Source: Burkholderiaceae bacterium (GTDB taxonomy: Bacteria; Pseudomonadota; Gammaproteobacteria; Burkholderiales; Burkholderiaceae). Taken from it: a stretch of DNA of 6,984 nucleotides. A model generated the notes under the pieces. The model did no database searches. It had not been told where the DNA came from and saw only the letters and a list, made by a program, of their open reading frames with translations. Position numbers and translations under genes: made by a program. How positions within the stretch are numbered: position 1 is the stretch's first letter; each line of letters opens with the position of its first letter. Below, piece after piece: positions 1 to 6,618 of this stretch. The DNA lies in contig JASLEM010000280.1 in assembly GCA_030151165.1 (NCBI GenBank), forward strand, positions 1-6,984, written 5' to 3'.

Positions 1-516
1 GCCCCGGCCGATGCGGCCAGCGTGCCCTCGGCGGCCGCGAGCGCCCCGGACGCCGCGGCGAGCGCGCCGGTGGGCAGCCTCGACGACCGCATCCAGGCCG
101 CCAAGGCCGACGTGATCGCGCTCAACCGCGACCTGCTGGTGCTGGAGGAAGAACTGCTGTTCCCGGCGAACACGCAGGTGGCGGTGTTCGTGTCGATGGA
201 CGTCGGCCTGCTGTTCGACCTCGACTCCGTGCAGATCAAGCTCGACGACAAGGTCGTGTCGACCTACCTCTACACGCCGCTCGAGGTGCAGGCGCTGCAC
301 CGCGGCGGCGTCCAGCGCGTGTACCTGGGCGACCTGCGCGCCGGCGGCCACGAGATCGTCGCGTACTTCACCGGCAAGGGCCCGCACGACCGCGACTACA
401 AGCGCGCGACGACCATCAAGTTCGACAAGTCGACCGAGCCGAAATACCTCGAGCTGCAGATCAAGGACGTGCAGCAGAAGCTGCAGCCGGAATTCGTCGT
501 CAAAGAGTGGCAGTGA
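1..516 (+). CDS. Exported protein with Ala/Pro/Ser linker, coiled coil and beta-rich domain (5' end missing)
   Basis: The frame is open from base 1 to a TGA at 514-516, giving 171 codons, so the true start and any signal peptide lie upstream. The GTG at 22 sits inside a low-complexity Ala/Pro/Ser stretch with no ribosome site and is not a credible start. After about 30 linker residues comes a short, probably coiled-coil segment (DDRIQAAKADVIALNRDLLV) with an acidic LEEELLFP end. A beta-rich region follows: alternating hydrophobic strands (QVAVFVSMDVG, VQIKLDDKVVSTYLY), then GDLRAGGHEIVAYFTGKG. The 'V.LDD.VV ... L.AGGHE' layout recalls PEGA or Ig-like periplasmic domains. The end is Pro-Glu-Phe-Val-Val-Lys-Glu-Trp-Gln. 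A linker before a beta domain fits a periplasmic protein, perhaps one spanning the peptidoglycan. It is the first visible gene of a tight cluster with TPR proteins and a TolQ/ExbB channel and is likely part of the same complex. I do not recognise a named family, and the beta-domain assignment is inference. Confidence 0.85.
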   Translation, partial: APADAASVPSAAASAPDAAASAPVGSLDDRIQAAKADVIALNRDLLVLEEELLFPANTQVAVFVSMDVGLLFDLDSVQIKLDDKVVSTYLYTPLEVQALHRGGVQRVYLGDLRAGGHEIVAYFTGKGPHDRDYKRATTIKFDKSTEPKYLELQIKDVQQKLQPEFVVKEWQ

Positions 517-518
517 CG

Positions 519-2465
519 ATGCGCCAGCGCTCGCGCTCCTTCCGAGACGTCGCGCGTCCCGCGCGCGGGCGCGTGCGCCTGCTCGCCGCGGCAATCGCGG
601 TCGGCTTCGGGCTCGGCCTCGCCGGCGCCGCGCTCGCGGCCGACGACACGGTGCCGCCCGACCCGCCGCTGCACCCGATCGTCGATCCGCACTACGGCGA
701 CGTGCTGTTCTATTTCTACCAAGGCCTGTACTTCCCGGCGATCACGAAGCTGGAGGTTTCGCAGCACATCGAGCGCCTGCCGCACCACGCGGACGAGGCC
801 GAGATCCTGCGCGGCGGCCTGCTGCTGTCGTACGGCCTGCACGAGCAGGCGGCCGAGGTGTTCGAGGCGCTGCTCGCGCGCGGCGCCGCGCCGTCGGTGC
901 GCGATCGCGCGTGGTATTTCCTCGCCAAGATCCGCTACCAGCGCGGCCTGATGGCGCAGGCGTCGGACTCGCTCGGGCGCATCGAGCACCGCCTGCCCGC
1001 GCCGCTCGAGGACGACCGCCGCCTGCTGCAGGCCAACGTGATGATGGCGCTCGGCGACAACGCCGGCGCCGCGACCGTGCTCGCGCCGCTGACGGCCAAG
1101 GGCGGCGAGGATCTCTACGCGCGCTACAACCTCGGTGTCGCGCTGATCCGCAAGGGCGACACGCCCGGCGGCACGAAGATGCTGGACGACATCGGCACGC
1201 GCAAGATGCCCGACGAGGAAAGTCGCGCGCTGCGCGACAGGGCCAACGTCGCGCTCGGCTTCGCCGCGCTGAAGGACGGCCGGCCGCAGGACGCGCGCAA
1301 CTACCTGCAGCGCGTACGCCTGAACGGTGTTGCCGCCGACGAGGCGCTGCTCGGGTTCGGCTGGGCCGCCGACGCGCTGAAGGATCCGAAGCTCGCGCTC
1401 GTGCCCTGGATCGAGCTCGCCGGCCGCGACCCGAGCGACCCGTCGGTGCTCGAGGCGCAGCTCGCCGTGCCCTACGCGTACGCCGAGCTCGGCGCCGACG
1501 CGCAGGCGCTGCACCGCTACGAGGTCGCGATCGAGAATTTCCAGTCCGAGAACGCCAACCTCGACGCGACGATCGCCGCGATCCGCGAGGGCCGGCTCGT
1601 CGACGGGCTGATGCTGCGCAACCCCGGCGAGCAGATGGGCTGGTTCCAGAACTTCCGCGACATCCCGCTGATGCCGCACGCACACCAGCTCGTGCCCGTG
1701 CTCGCGGGCAACGAGTTCCAGGAAGCGTTCAAGAACTACCGCGACCTGCAGTTCCTCACGCACAACCTGACCGACTGGCACGACAACCTGGGCGTGTTCG
1801 ACGCCATGCTCTCGACGCGCCGCCAGGCCTTCGCCGAACGCCTGCCGAAGATCCGCGCGCAGGCCGGCACGCTCGACATCACGCACCTCCAGCAGCGCAG
1901 CGACGACAACGCCGCCGCGCTGAAGGCGGCCGAGGACGTGCAGGACGGCGCGGCCTTCGCCGACGCGGACGAGCGCGCGCTGCAGGATCGCCTTGCGCAC
2001 GTCACGACGCTGCTGGCCAACCTGCCGCCCGACGCCGATCCGTCCGTCGCCGAGGCGCACGACCGCCTGCGCCGCGTGGCCGGCGCGCTCGCGTGGCAGC
2101 TCGCGCACGAATATCCGGCACGGGACTGGGACGCGAAGAAAGGCCAGCGCCAGACCGAGGCCGCGCTCGCCGACGCCCGCGCGCACGACGAGGCGCTCGC
2201 GAAGGCGCAGCGCGACGAGCCCGCGCGCTTCGAGGCCTTCGCCGCCCGCATCGCCGCGCTCGACGCGCGCCTGAACGCGCTGCTGCCGCGCGTGGCGACG
2301 CTGTCGCAGGCGCAGCAGGCCGCGCTGCAGGACATCGCCATCGCGCAGCTCATGTCGCAGAAGGAGCGCCTCGCCGGCTACACCGCGCAGGCGCGCTTCG
2401 CCGTCGCGCAGCTGTACGACCGCGCCACCGAGCCGAAGGAGGGCGACCATGCGGCCAAGCCCTGA
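519..2465 (+). CDS. Secreted TPR-like helical-repeat protein (648 aa)
   Basis: The chosen start is ATG 519, two bases after the upstream stop, with a weak purine-rich site (AGAGTGG, 504-510) 8 bases ahead. GTG 513, which overlaps the stop as GTGA, and GTG 507 are in-frame alternatives adding 2 or 4 residues. An Arg-rich N-terminus, a hydrophobic core (residues 21-40) and an ALA|AD cleavage site after residue 40 form a clear Sec signal peptide with no lipobox, so the protein should be periplasmic. Residues about 60-155 and 195-340 are amphipathic helix pairs of TPR type, for example 'AWYFLAKIRYQRGLMAQA' and 'YARYNLGVALIRKGDTPGG'. A non-repeat segment at about 360-435 is rich in aromatics (GWFQNFRDIPLMPH, NYRDLQFLTHNLTDW). 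Residues about 435-640 are long charged helices, probably coiled coil, ending in ARFAVAQLYDRA. No catalytic motif is seen, so a scaffold or adaptor role is likely. The partner is probably the large TPR lipoprotein encoded next, whose start overlaps this gene by 17 bases. Confidence 0.9.
   Translation: MRQRSRSFRDVARPARGRVRLLAAAIAVGFGLGLAGAALAADDTVPPDPPLHPIVDPHYGDVLFYFYQGLYFPAITKLEVSQHIERLPHHADEAEILRGGLLLSYGLHEQAAEVFEALLARGAAPSVRDRAWYFLAKIRYQRGLMAQASDSLGRIEHRLPAPLEDDRRLLQANVMMALGDNAGAATVLAPLTAKGGEDLYARYNLGVALIRKGDTPGGTKMLDDIGTRKMPDEESRALRDRANVALGFAALKDGRPQDARNYLQRVRLNGVAADEALLGFGWAADALKDPKLALVPWIELAGRDPSDPSVLEAQLAVPYAYAELGADAQALHRYEVAIENFQSENANLDATIAAIREGRLVDGLMLRNPGEQMGWFQNFRDIPLMPHAHQLVPVLAGNEFQEAFKNYRDLQFLTHNLTDWHDNLGVFDAMLSTRRQAFAERLPKIRAQAGTLDITHLQQRSDDNAAALKAAEDVQDGAAFADADERALQDRLAHVTTLLANLPPDADPSVAEAHDRLRRVAGALAWQLAHEYPARDWDAKKGQRQTEAALADARAHDEALAKAQRDEPARFEAFAARIAALDARLNALLPRVATLSQAQQAALQDIAIAQLMSQKERLAGYTAQARFAVAQLYDRATEPKEGDHAAKP
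2436..2442 (+). promoter_or_regulatory. Shine-Dalgarno site inside the upstream gene
   Basis: AAGGAGG lies six bases before ATG 2449 and within the last codons of the preceding TPR gene. It is a perfect match to the anti-Shine-Dalgarno core and decides the start of the 992-residue lipoprotein. Its position inside the upstream reading frame suggests coupled translation. Confidence 0.85.
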
Positions 2466-5427
2466 CCGACGCGCGCCGATGAGCGCGATCGCTTCGGCCA
2501 CGACACCCGTGTCGACCGCCCGCGTGCTGCTGGCGCCTGCACCGCGTCTCCTCGCGATGCTGCTGCTCACGAGCTCGCTCGGCGCCTGCTCGATGTTCGG
2601 CTCGTGGTTCGGCCACAAGCCGGGCGAGACGCCCGACAACGCGCCGCGGATCAGCACGCTACTGACGCGCCAGGTCGTCATCGACAAGGATCCGGGCATC
2701 CCGGCCGACGAGGACAAGGCGATCGCCGCCTACCGCGCGATGCTCGCCACCACGCCCGACCCGAAGCTGCGCGCCGAGGCGCAGCGCCGCCTGGGCGACC
2801 TGTCGATGGCGAGCGCGGACAACGCGAACGCCGCGACGCCGACGCCCACCGGCGTGCCGGAATACGGCCCCGCGATCGCGCAGTACCAGGACTTCCTGAA
2901 GTCCTATCCGAACGACCCCGGCAACGACCGCGTGCTGTACCAGCTCGCGCGGGCGCAGGAGCAGGGCGGCAAGCTCGAGGACGCGCTGGCGACGCTCGAC
3001 CGGCTCGTCGCGACCTTCCCGCAGACGCGCTACCGCGACGAGGCCGAGTTCCGCCGCGGCGAGCTGCTGTTCACGCTGCGCCACTACGCGAAGGCCGAAG
3101 AGGCCTACACGCGCGTGCTGCACGGCCAGGACGACAACCCGTACCGCGACCGCGCGCTGTACATGCAGGGCTGGTCCATCTTCAAGCAGGGCCGCCTCGA
3201 CGACGCGCTGCCGTCGTTCTTCGGCGTGCTCGACACCAAGATCGCCGACGTCAAGGACGACGACCTCGACAAGTCCGACGCGTTGACGCGCGCGGACAAG
3301 GAGCTCGTCGACGACACGCTGCGCGTCACCAGCCTCTCGCTCGCGAACCTCAAGGGCGCGGAGTCGATCCCGGCCTACATGACGACCGAGCCGCGCCATG
3401 CGTACGAGTGGCGCGTCTACCAGAACCTCGCCGACCTGTACCTGAAGCAGGATCGCCCGAAGGACGCTGCCGACACCGACGCGGCGTTCGCGCGCCTGCA
3501 CCCGCTCGACGCGCAGGCGCCCGCGATGCAGGCCCAGGTGATCGCGATCGACCAGCAGGCCGGCTTCGACCAGCTCGCGCTGGCCGCGAAGAAGGACTAC
3601 GTGGCGCAGTACGGCCTCGACGGCGAGTTCCGCAAGGCCAACCCGGAAGGCTGGGAGCACGCGCAGCCGCTGGTCAAGACCGCGCTCGCCGAGCTCGCGC
3701 AGCGCTATCACGCGAGCGCGCAGAAGACGAAGTCGCCCGCCGACTACACCGAGGCGGTGAAGTGGTACCGCGCGTGGCTCGCCGAGTTCCACGAGGACGG
3801 CGAGGCGCCGGAATACGACTTCCTGCTCGCCGAGCTGCTGTACGAGAGCGGCCAGTTCGCGGCGTCGGCCACCGAGTACGAGAAGACCGCGTACGACTAC
3901 CCGCCGCACAAGCACAGCGCCGACGCCGGCTATTCGGCGCTGCTCGCGCACGTCGCCGAACAGAAGGGCGTCACCGGCGACGCGCTCGCGCCGCTGCAGA
4001 CGGCGGGCGTCGACAGCGAGCTGCGCTTCGCCGGCGCGTTCCCGGCCGACGCGCGCACGCCGTTGGTGCTGGTCAACGCCGCCGACACGCTCTACAAGCT
4101 GCACGACGACGACCGCGCCGCGACCGTCGCCCAGCAGGTGCTCGACCTGAGCCCGCCGGCGACGCCGGAGCAGCGCCGCGTCGCGTGGACGGTCGTCGGC
4201 AACACGGCGTTCGAGTCGGGCAGGTTCGATCGCGCCGAGAAGGCCTACGGCGAGGTGCTGGCGCTCGCGCCGGCCAACGACCCGGCCCGCAAGGACCTGA
4301 CCGAGCGCCTGGCCGCGTCGATCTACAAGCAGGGCGAACAGGCGCGCACCGCGGGCGACGCGCGCGCCGCCGCCGACAACTTCGCGCGCGTGGCGATCGC
4401 GGCGCCGGAGTCGAGCGTGCGCGCGAGCGCCGAGTACGACGCCGCCGCCTCGCTGATCGCGCTGAAGGAATGGGCCGCCGCCGCGAAGACGCTGGAGGAC
4501 TTCCGCCAGCGCTATCCGCAGAACCCGCTGCAGCCCGAGGTCACCGCGCGCCTCGCGCTGGCGTACAGCGAACAGCAGCAGTGGGCGCCGGCGGCCGCGC
4601 AGTACGAGCGCATCGCCGCCGTCGACACCGGCACGCCCGACGGCCACGCGCGCGCCCGCGTCGCGCTGTGGCAGGCCGCGACGCTGTACGAGCGCGCGGC
4701 GGGCAGCGATGCCGCCAGCATGAAGACCGGCAAGCCACTGCCCGCGGACGCCGCGAAGAACCGCGCGCTGGCCGAGAAGGCGTACGAGCGATACGTCAAG
4801 GCGTATCCGGATCCGTTCGAGCAATCGATCGAGGGCCGCTACCGCCTCGCGCAGCTCGCGCACGCGGACGGCAACGCCGCGGCCGAGGCCACGTGGATGC
4901 ACGCGATCTTCGTCGCCGACGCCAACGGCGGCGCAGCGCGCACCGACCGCACGCGCACGCTGGGCGCCTTCGGCGCGCTCGCAGCGGCGCAGCCCGCGTT
5001 CGAGGCGTACCGGAAGGTCGCGCTGGTCGAGCCGCTGGCCAAGCAACTGAAGCTGAAGAAGGCGAAGATGGACGACGTCCTCAAGGCCTACGCGGTCGCG
5101 ACCGACTACGGCGTCGCCGAGGTCACCACCGCGGCCACGTACCACGTCGCCGCGCTGTACCAGGACTTCGGCAAGGCGTTGCTGGGCTCGCAGCGGCCGA
5201 AGAAGCTGTCGAAGCTGGAACTCGAGCAGTACAACCTGCTGCTCGAGGAACAGGCCGACCCGTACGACCAGAAGGCGATCGACCTGTACACCACCAACAC
5301 GCGCCGCACGATCGACGGCCTCTACGACGAGTGGGTGCGCAAGAGCTTCGAGGCGCTGCGCACGCTCGAGCCGGTGCGCTACGGCAAGAGCGAACACACG
5401 GAGGCGGCCGTCGATGCGATCCGCTGA
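2449..5427 (+). CDS. Large TPR outer-membrane lipoprotein (992 aa), possibly GltE/AglT-like
   Basis: ATG 2449 has a perfect ribosome site and overlaps the upstream gene by 17 bases. The N-terminus has a basic region, a hydrophobic stretch (about 33-43) and the lipobox LGAC with Cys47. Ser at +2 argues for outer-membrane sorting rather than inner-membrane retention. The rest is almost entirely TPR or TPR-like helix pairs. They are clearest at about 88-118, 140-260 (YLoopless pattern 'YPNDPGNDRVLYQLARAQ', then 'FPQTRYRDEAEFRRGELLF', in the style of YbgF/BamD), 430-485, 575-605, 655-725 and 770-825. A distinct C-terminal segment (about 880-985) includes YHVAALYQDFGKALLGSQRP, ELEQYNLLLEEQADPYDQKA, GLYDEWVRKSFEAL and EPVRYGKSE. 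From memory, this segment resembles TPR proteins of the Glt/AglT type, but no alignment was possible. A scaffold role on the periplasmic face of the outer membrane is inferred. The TPR lipoprotein call is firm; the named-family link is tentative. Confidence 0.92.
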   Translation: MRPSPDRRAPMSAIASATTPVSTARVLLAPAPRLLAMLLLTSSLGACSMFGSWFGHKPGETPDNAPRISTLLTRQVVIDKDPGIPADEDKAIAAYRAMLATTPDPKLRAEAQRRLGDLSMASADNANAATPTPTGVPEYGPAIAQYQDFLKSYPNDPGNDRVLYQLARAQEQGGKLEDALATLDRLVATFPQTRYRDEAEFRRGELLFTLRHYAKAEEAYTRVLHGQDDNPYRDRALYMQGWSIFKQGRLDDALPSFFGVLDTKIADVKDDDLDKSDALTRADKELVDDTLRVTSLSLANLKGAESIPAYMTTEPRHAYEWRVYQNLADLYLKQDRPKDAADTDAAFARLHPLDAQAPAMQAQVIAIDQQAGFDQLALAAKKDYVAQYGLDGEFRKANPEGWEHAQPLVKTALAELAQRYHASAQKTKSPADYTEAVKWYRAWLAEFHEDGEAPEYDFLLAELLYESGQFAASATEYEKTAYDYPPHKHSADAGYSALLAHVAEQKGVTGDALAPLQTAGVDSELRFAGAFPADARTPLVLVNAADTLYKLHDDDRAATVAQQVLDLSPPATPEQRRVAWTVVGNTAFESGRFDRAEKAYGEVLALAPANDPARKDLTERLAASIYKQGEQARTAGDARAAADNFARVAIAAPESSVRASAEYDAAASLIALKEWAAAAKTLEDFRQRYPQNPLQPEVTARLALAYSEQQQWAPAAAQYERIAAVDTGTPDGHARARVALWQAATLYERAAGSDAASMKTGKPLPADAAKNRALAEKAYERYVKAYPDPFEQSIEGRYRLAQLAHADGNAAAEATWMHAIFVADANGGAARTDRTRTLGAFGALAAAQPAFEAYRKVALVEPLAKQLKLKKAKMDDVLKAYAVATDYGVAEVTTAATYHVAALYQDFGKALLGSQRPKKLSKLELEQYNLLLEEQADPYDQKAIDLYTTNTRRTIDGLYDEWVRKSFEALRTLEPVRYGKSEHTEAAVDAIR
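5400..5404 (+). promoter_or_regulatory. Shine-Dalgarno site inside the upstream gene
   Basis: GGAGG lies nine bases before ATG 5414 and inside the 3' end of the 992-residue lipoprotein gene. It supports this ATG as the start of the next lipoprotein and implies translational coupling across a 14-base overlap. Confidence 0.75.
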
Positions 5428-6217
5428 ACGCTCCGCCCTGCACCGCCACGCCCTGGCCGCCGTCGCGCTCGCGGCGCTCGCCGGCTGCGGCACGTTCGGC
5501 TTCCGATCCGCCGGCAAGACGCCCGATGCCGCGGCCACGCCGGCCGCCGCCGCGAGCGCCGCGCAGGCCGCATCGGCATCAGCATCGGCACCGTTGGCGG
5601 CCGCCTCGGCGCCCGTCATGCGCAGGCAGGCCCCGACCGGCCCGATCGCGCCCGCCACGCAACGCGCCTACGACGACGCGCTGGCCGCGATGCGCGCCAA
5701 CCGCACGGCCGACGCCGAGCGCGGCCTGCGCGCGCTCGTGCAGTCCGACCCCGACCTCGCCGGCCCGCACGCCAACCTCGGTCTGCTGGCGCGCCAGGCC
5801 GGCCGGCTGCCCGAGGCGGTGAGCGAGCTCGAGACCGCGACCGAGCTCGCCCCGCAGCAGCCCGTCATGTGGAACCAGCTGGGCATCACGTACCGCCAGA
5901 GCGGCGAGTTCCCGAAGGCGCGCGCCGCCTACGAACACGCGCTGGCCATCGACCCGAATTACGCCACCGCGACGCTCAATCTCGGCGTACTGTCCGACCT
6001 GTACCTGGGCGATAGTGCGAAGGCGCTGGAGCTGTACACCCGCTACCTCGCGCTCACGCCCGCCGGCGACCCGACCGTCGCCAAGTGGGTGGCCGACCTG
6101 AAGAACCGCCTCAAGGCGACCGCGCCCGCCGCGTCAACGCCGGCGGCGGCTTCCGCCTCGGCCCCCGTCCCCGCGCCCGCACCTGCGTCAGCCGCCGCGA
6201 AGAAGGAGAAGTCATGA
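5414..6217 (+). CDS. TPR lipoprotein (267 aa)
   Basis: The start at ATG 5414 has GGAGG nine bases ahead and gives a short lipoprotein signal: MRSAERSALHRH, a hydrophobic core, and the lipobox LAGC with Cys25. Gly at +2 is compatible with outer-membrane sorting. Residues about 35-80 are an Ala/Ser/Pro linker. Four TPR units follow at about 83-114, 117-148, 151-182 and 185-216. The central two are textbook: 'PHANLGLLARQAGRLPEAVS' with ELAPQQP, and 'MWNQLGITYRQSGEFPKA' with AIDPNYA. A second Ala/Pro/Ser tail (about 236-262) ends in Lys-Lys-Glu-Lys-Ser. The architecture is a tethered TPR protein-binding module on flexible arms, similar in size to PilF/PilW-type lipoproteins. There are no type IV pilus genes nearby, so I place it with this envelope cluster instead. 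Its stop overlaps the next start as ATGA. Confidence 0.93.
   Translation: MRSAERSALHRHALAAVALAALAGCGTFGFRSAGKTPDAAATPAAAASAAQAASASASAPLAAASAPVMRRQAPTGPIAPATQRAYDDALAAMRANRTADAERGLRALVQSDPDLAGPHANLGLLARQAGRLPEAVSELETATELAPQQPVMWNQLGITYRQSGEFPKARAAYEHALAIDPNYATATLNLGVLSDLYLGDSAKALELYTRYLALTPAGDPTVAKWVADLKNRLKATAPAASTPAAASASAPVPAPAPASAAAKKEKS
5570..5593 (+). repeat. Short tandem GCATCG-type hexamer repeat within the lipoprotein linker
   Basis: Four hexamers in a row (GCATCG, GCATCA, GCATCG, GCACCG) encode Ala-Ser-Ala-Ser-Ala-Ser-Ala-Pro. Ala is coded here by GCA, whereas neighbouring sequence mostly uses GCC or GCG. The copies are imperfect and whole-codon in length, so a gain or loss would change linker length without shifting the frame. 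Confidence 0.6.
6203..6208 (+). promoter_or_regulatory. Shine-Dalgarno site for the 110-residue protein
   Basis: AAGGAG lies five bases before ATG 6214, inside the Lys-rich end of the preceding lipoprotein gene. It decides the start: an in-frame GTG at 6085 lies 129 bases upstream, would add 43 residues read out of frame through the lipoprotein gene, and would bury the signal peptide. Confidence 0.85.
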
Positions 6218-6546
6218 CCCGCAAGCTCGCGCCGCGCGCGTTCGCCGCCGGCGGCCTGTTGATCGCGATGGGCAGTGCCCTCGCGCAGGATCGCGCCGAC
6301 ATCGACAAGACCCAGATCATCGGCAACCGCGAGCTGCCGAAGGTGCTCTACATCGTGCCCTGGAAGAAGCCTCTGCCGGGCGACCTCGCCGGCCGGCCGC
6401 CCGCCAGCGTGATCGACGAGGCGCTCGCGCCGGTCGACCGCGACGTGTTCCGCCGCCAGGTGCGCTACGACGCCCTCGAACAGGCGCACGCCGCCGCGGC
6501 GGCGGCGCCGAAGCCCGCCACGGCCGACGCGCCCGCGGCGCACTGA
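6214..6546 (+). CDS. Small secreted protein with GNRELPKVLYIVPWK core (110 aa)
   Basis: ATG 6214 overlaps the previous stop as ATGA and has a good ribosome site. The N-terminus MTRKLAPRAFAAGGLLIAMG followed by SALA|QD is a clean Sec signal peptide cleaved after residue 24. The mature protein is about 86 residues. Residues about 26-50 hold DKTQIIGNRELPKVLYIVPW, followed by KKPLPGDL. This hydrophobic, Pro/Trp-containing core looks like a beta-strand or docking segment, not a disordered tail. A mixed segment follows (SVIDEALAPVDRDVFRRQVR, YDALEQ), then an Ala/Pro-rich end. There are no cysteines and no enzyme motif. From memory, small proteins with a closely similar core occur next to MotA/TolQ/ExbB genes in other proteobacteria, but their function is not known to me. 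It probably acts in the periplasm with the TPR lipoproteins and the channel. Confidence 0.88.
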   Translation: MTRKLAPRAFAAGGLLIAMGSALAQDRADIDKTQIIGNRELPKVLYIVPWKKPLPGDLAGRPPASVIDEALAPVDRDVFRRQVRYDALEQAHAAAAAAPKPATADAPAAH

Positions 6547-6618
6547 CCTTCGAATCCGTTCCTTCGCCCCCATTCAGTTCCACGGTCACCCCGACCCAGT
6601 TTCCCCGGAGATATCCAG
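6547..6618 (+). other. 72-base intergenic gap, pyrimidine-rich
   Basis: This is the only real gap between genes in the window. It is C/T-rich and holds no convincing -35/-10 pair, no stable inverted repeat and no T-run, so I see neither a terminator nor a clear promoter. It ends in the ribosome site of the channel gene. It may simply be an untranslated spacer that lets the channel subunit be translated independently of the coupled genes upstream. Confidence 0.6.
6607..6610 (+). promoter_or_regulatory. Ribosome site of the TolQ/ExbB-type gene
   Basis: GGAG lies eight bases before ATG 6619. It supports this start for a protein whose reading frame runs out of the window. Confidence 0.65.

Noticed and set aside
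911..2482. A 523-codon open frame on the + strand inside the secreted TPR gene
   Set aside because: It has the same Arg/Ala/Pro-rich out-of-frame composition, no ribosome site or signal, and is fully covered by the better supported gene.
396..2717. A 773-codon open frame on the - strand opposite the secreted TPR gene
   Set aside because: Its translation is Arg/Val/Leu/Ala-rich with no domain, signal or ribosome site. It is the usual antisense shadow of a GC-rich gene whose codons end in G or C. The + strand gene has a signal peptide and TPR patterns.
2659..5658. A 999-codon open frame on the - strand opposite the large lipoprotein
   Set aside because: It spans a gene boundary of the + strand, has low-complexity composition and shows no recognisable motif. 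Its length reflects the scarcity of stops in reverse frames at this GC content.
2604..5822. A 1072-codon open frame on the + strand, in another frame of the large lipoprotein gene
   Set aside because: The translation is nearly all Arg, Ala, Gly and Pro, which is what an out-of-frame reading of GC-rich DNA gives. The frame at 2449-5427 has a perfect ribosome site, a lipobox and TPRs.
6085..6213. An upstream in-frame extension of the 110-residue protein from a GTG at 6085
   Set aside because: The added 43 residues overlap the lipoprotein gene out of frame, have no ribosome site and would place the Sec signal peptide internally. ATG 6214 has AAGGAG and the typical ATGA junction.
5414..6217. Identification of the 267-residue TPR lipoprotein as type IV pilus PilF/PilW
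   Set aside because: Size and TPR lipoprotein form are similar, but the Ala/Ser/Pro arms and the surrounding TolQ/ExbB-type cluster do not match a pilus biogenesis setting, and no pilus gene is in the window.
6547..6618. A possible terminator or promoter in the only intergenic gap
   Set aside because: I could find no hairpin followed by T residues and no paired -35/-10 elements. The pyrimidine-rich composition alone is not evidence for either.
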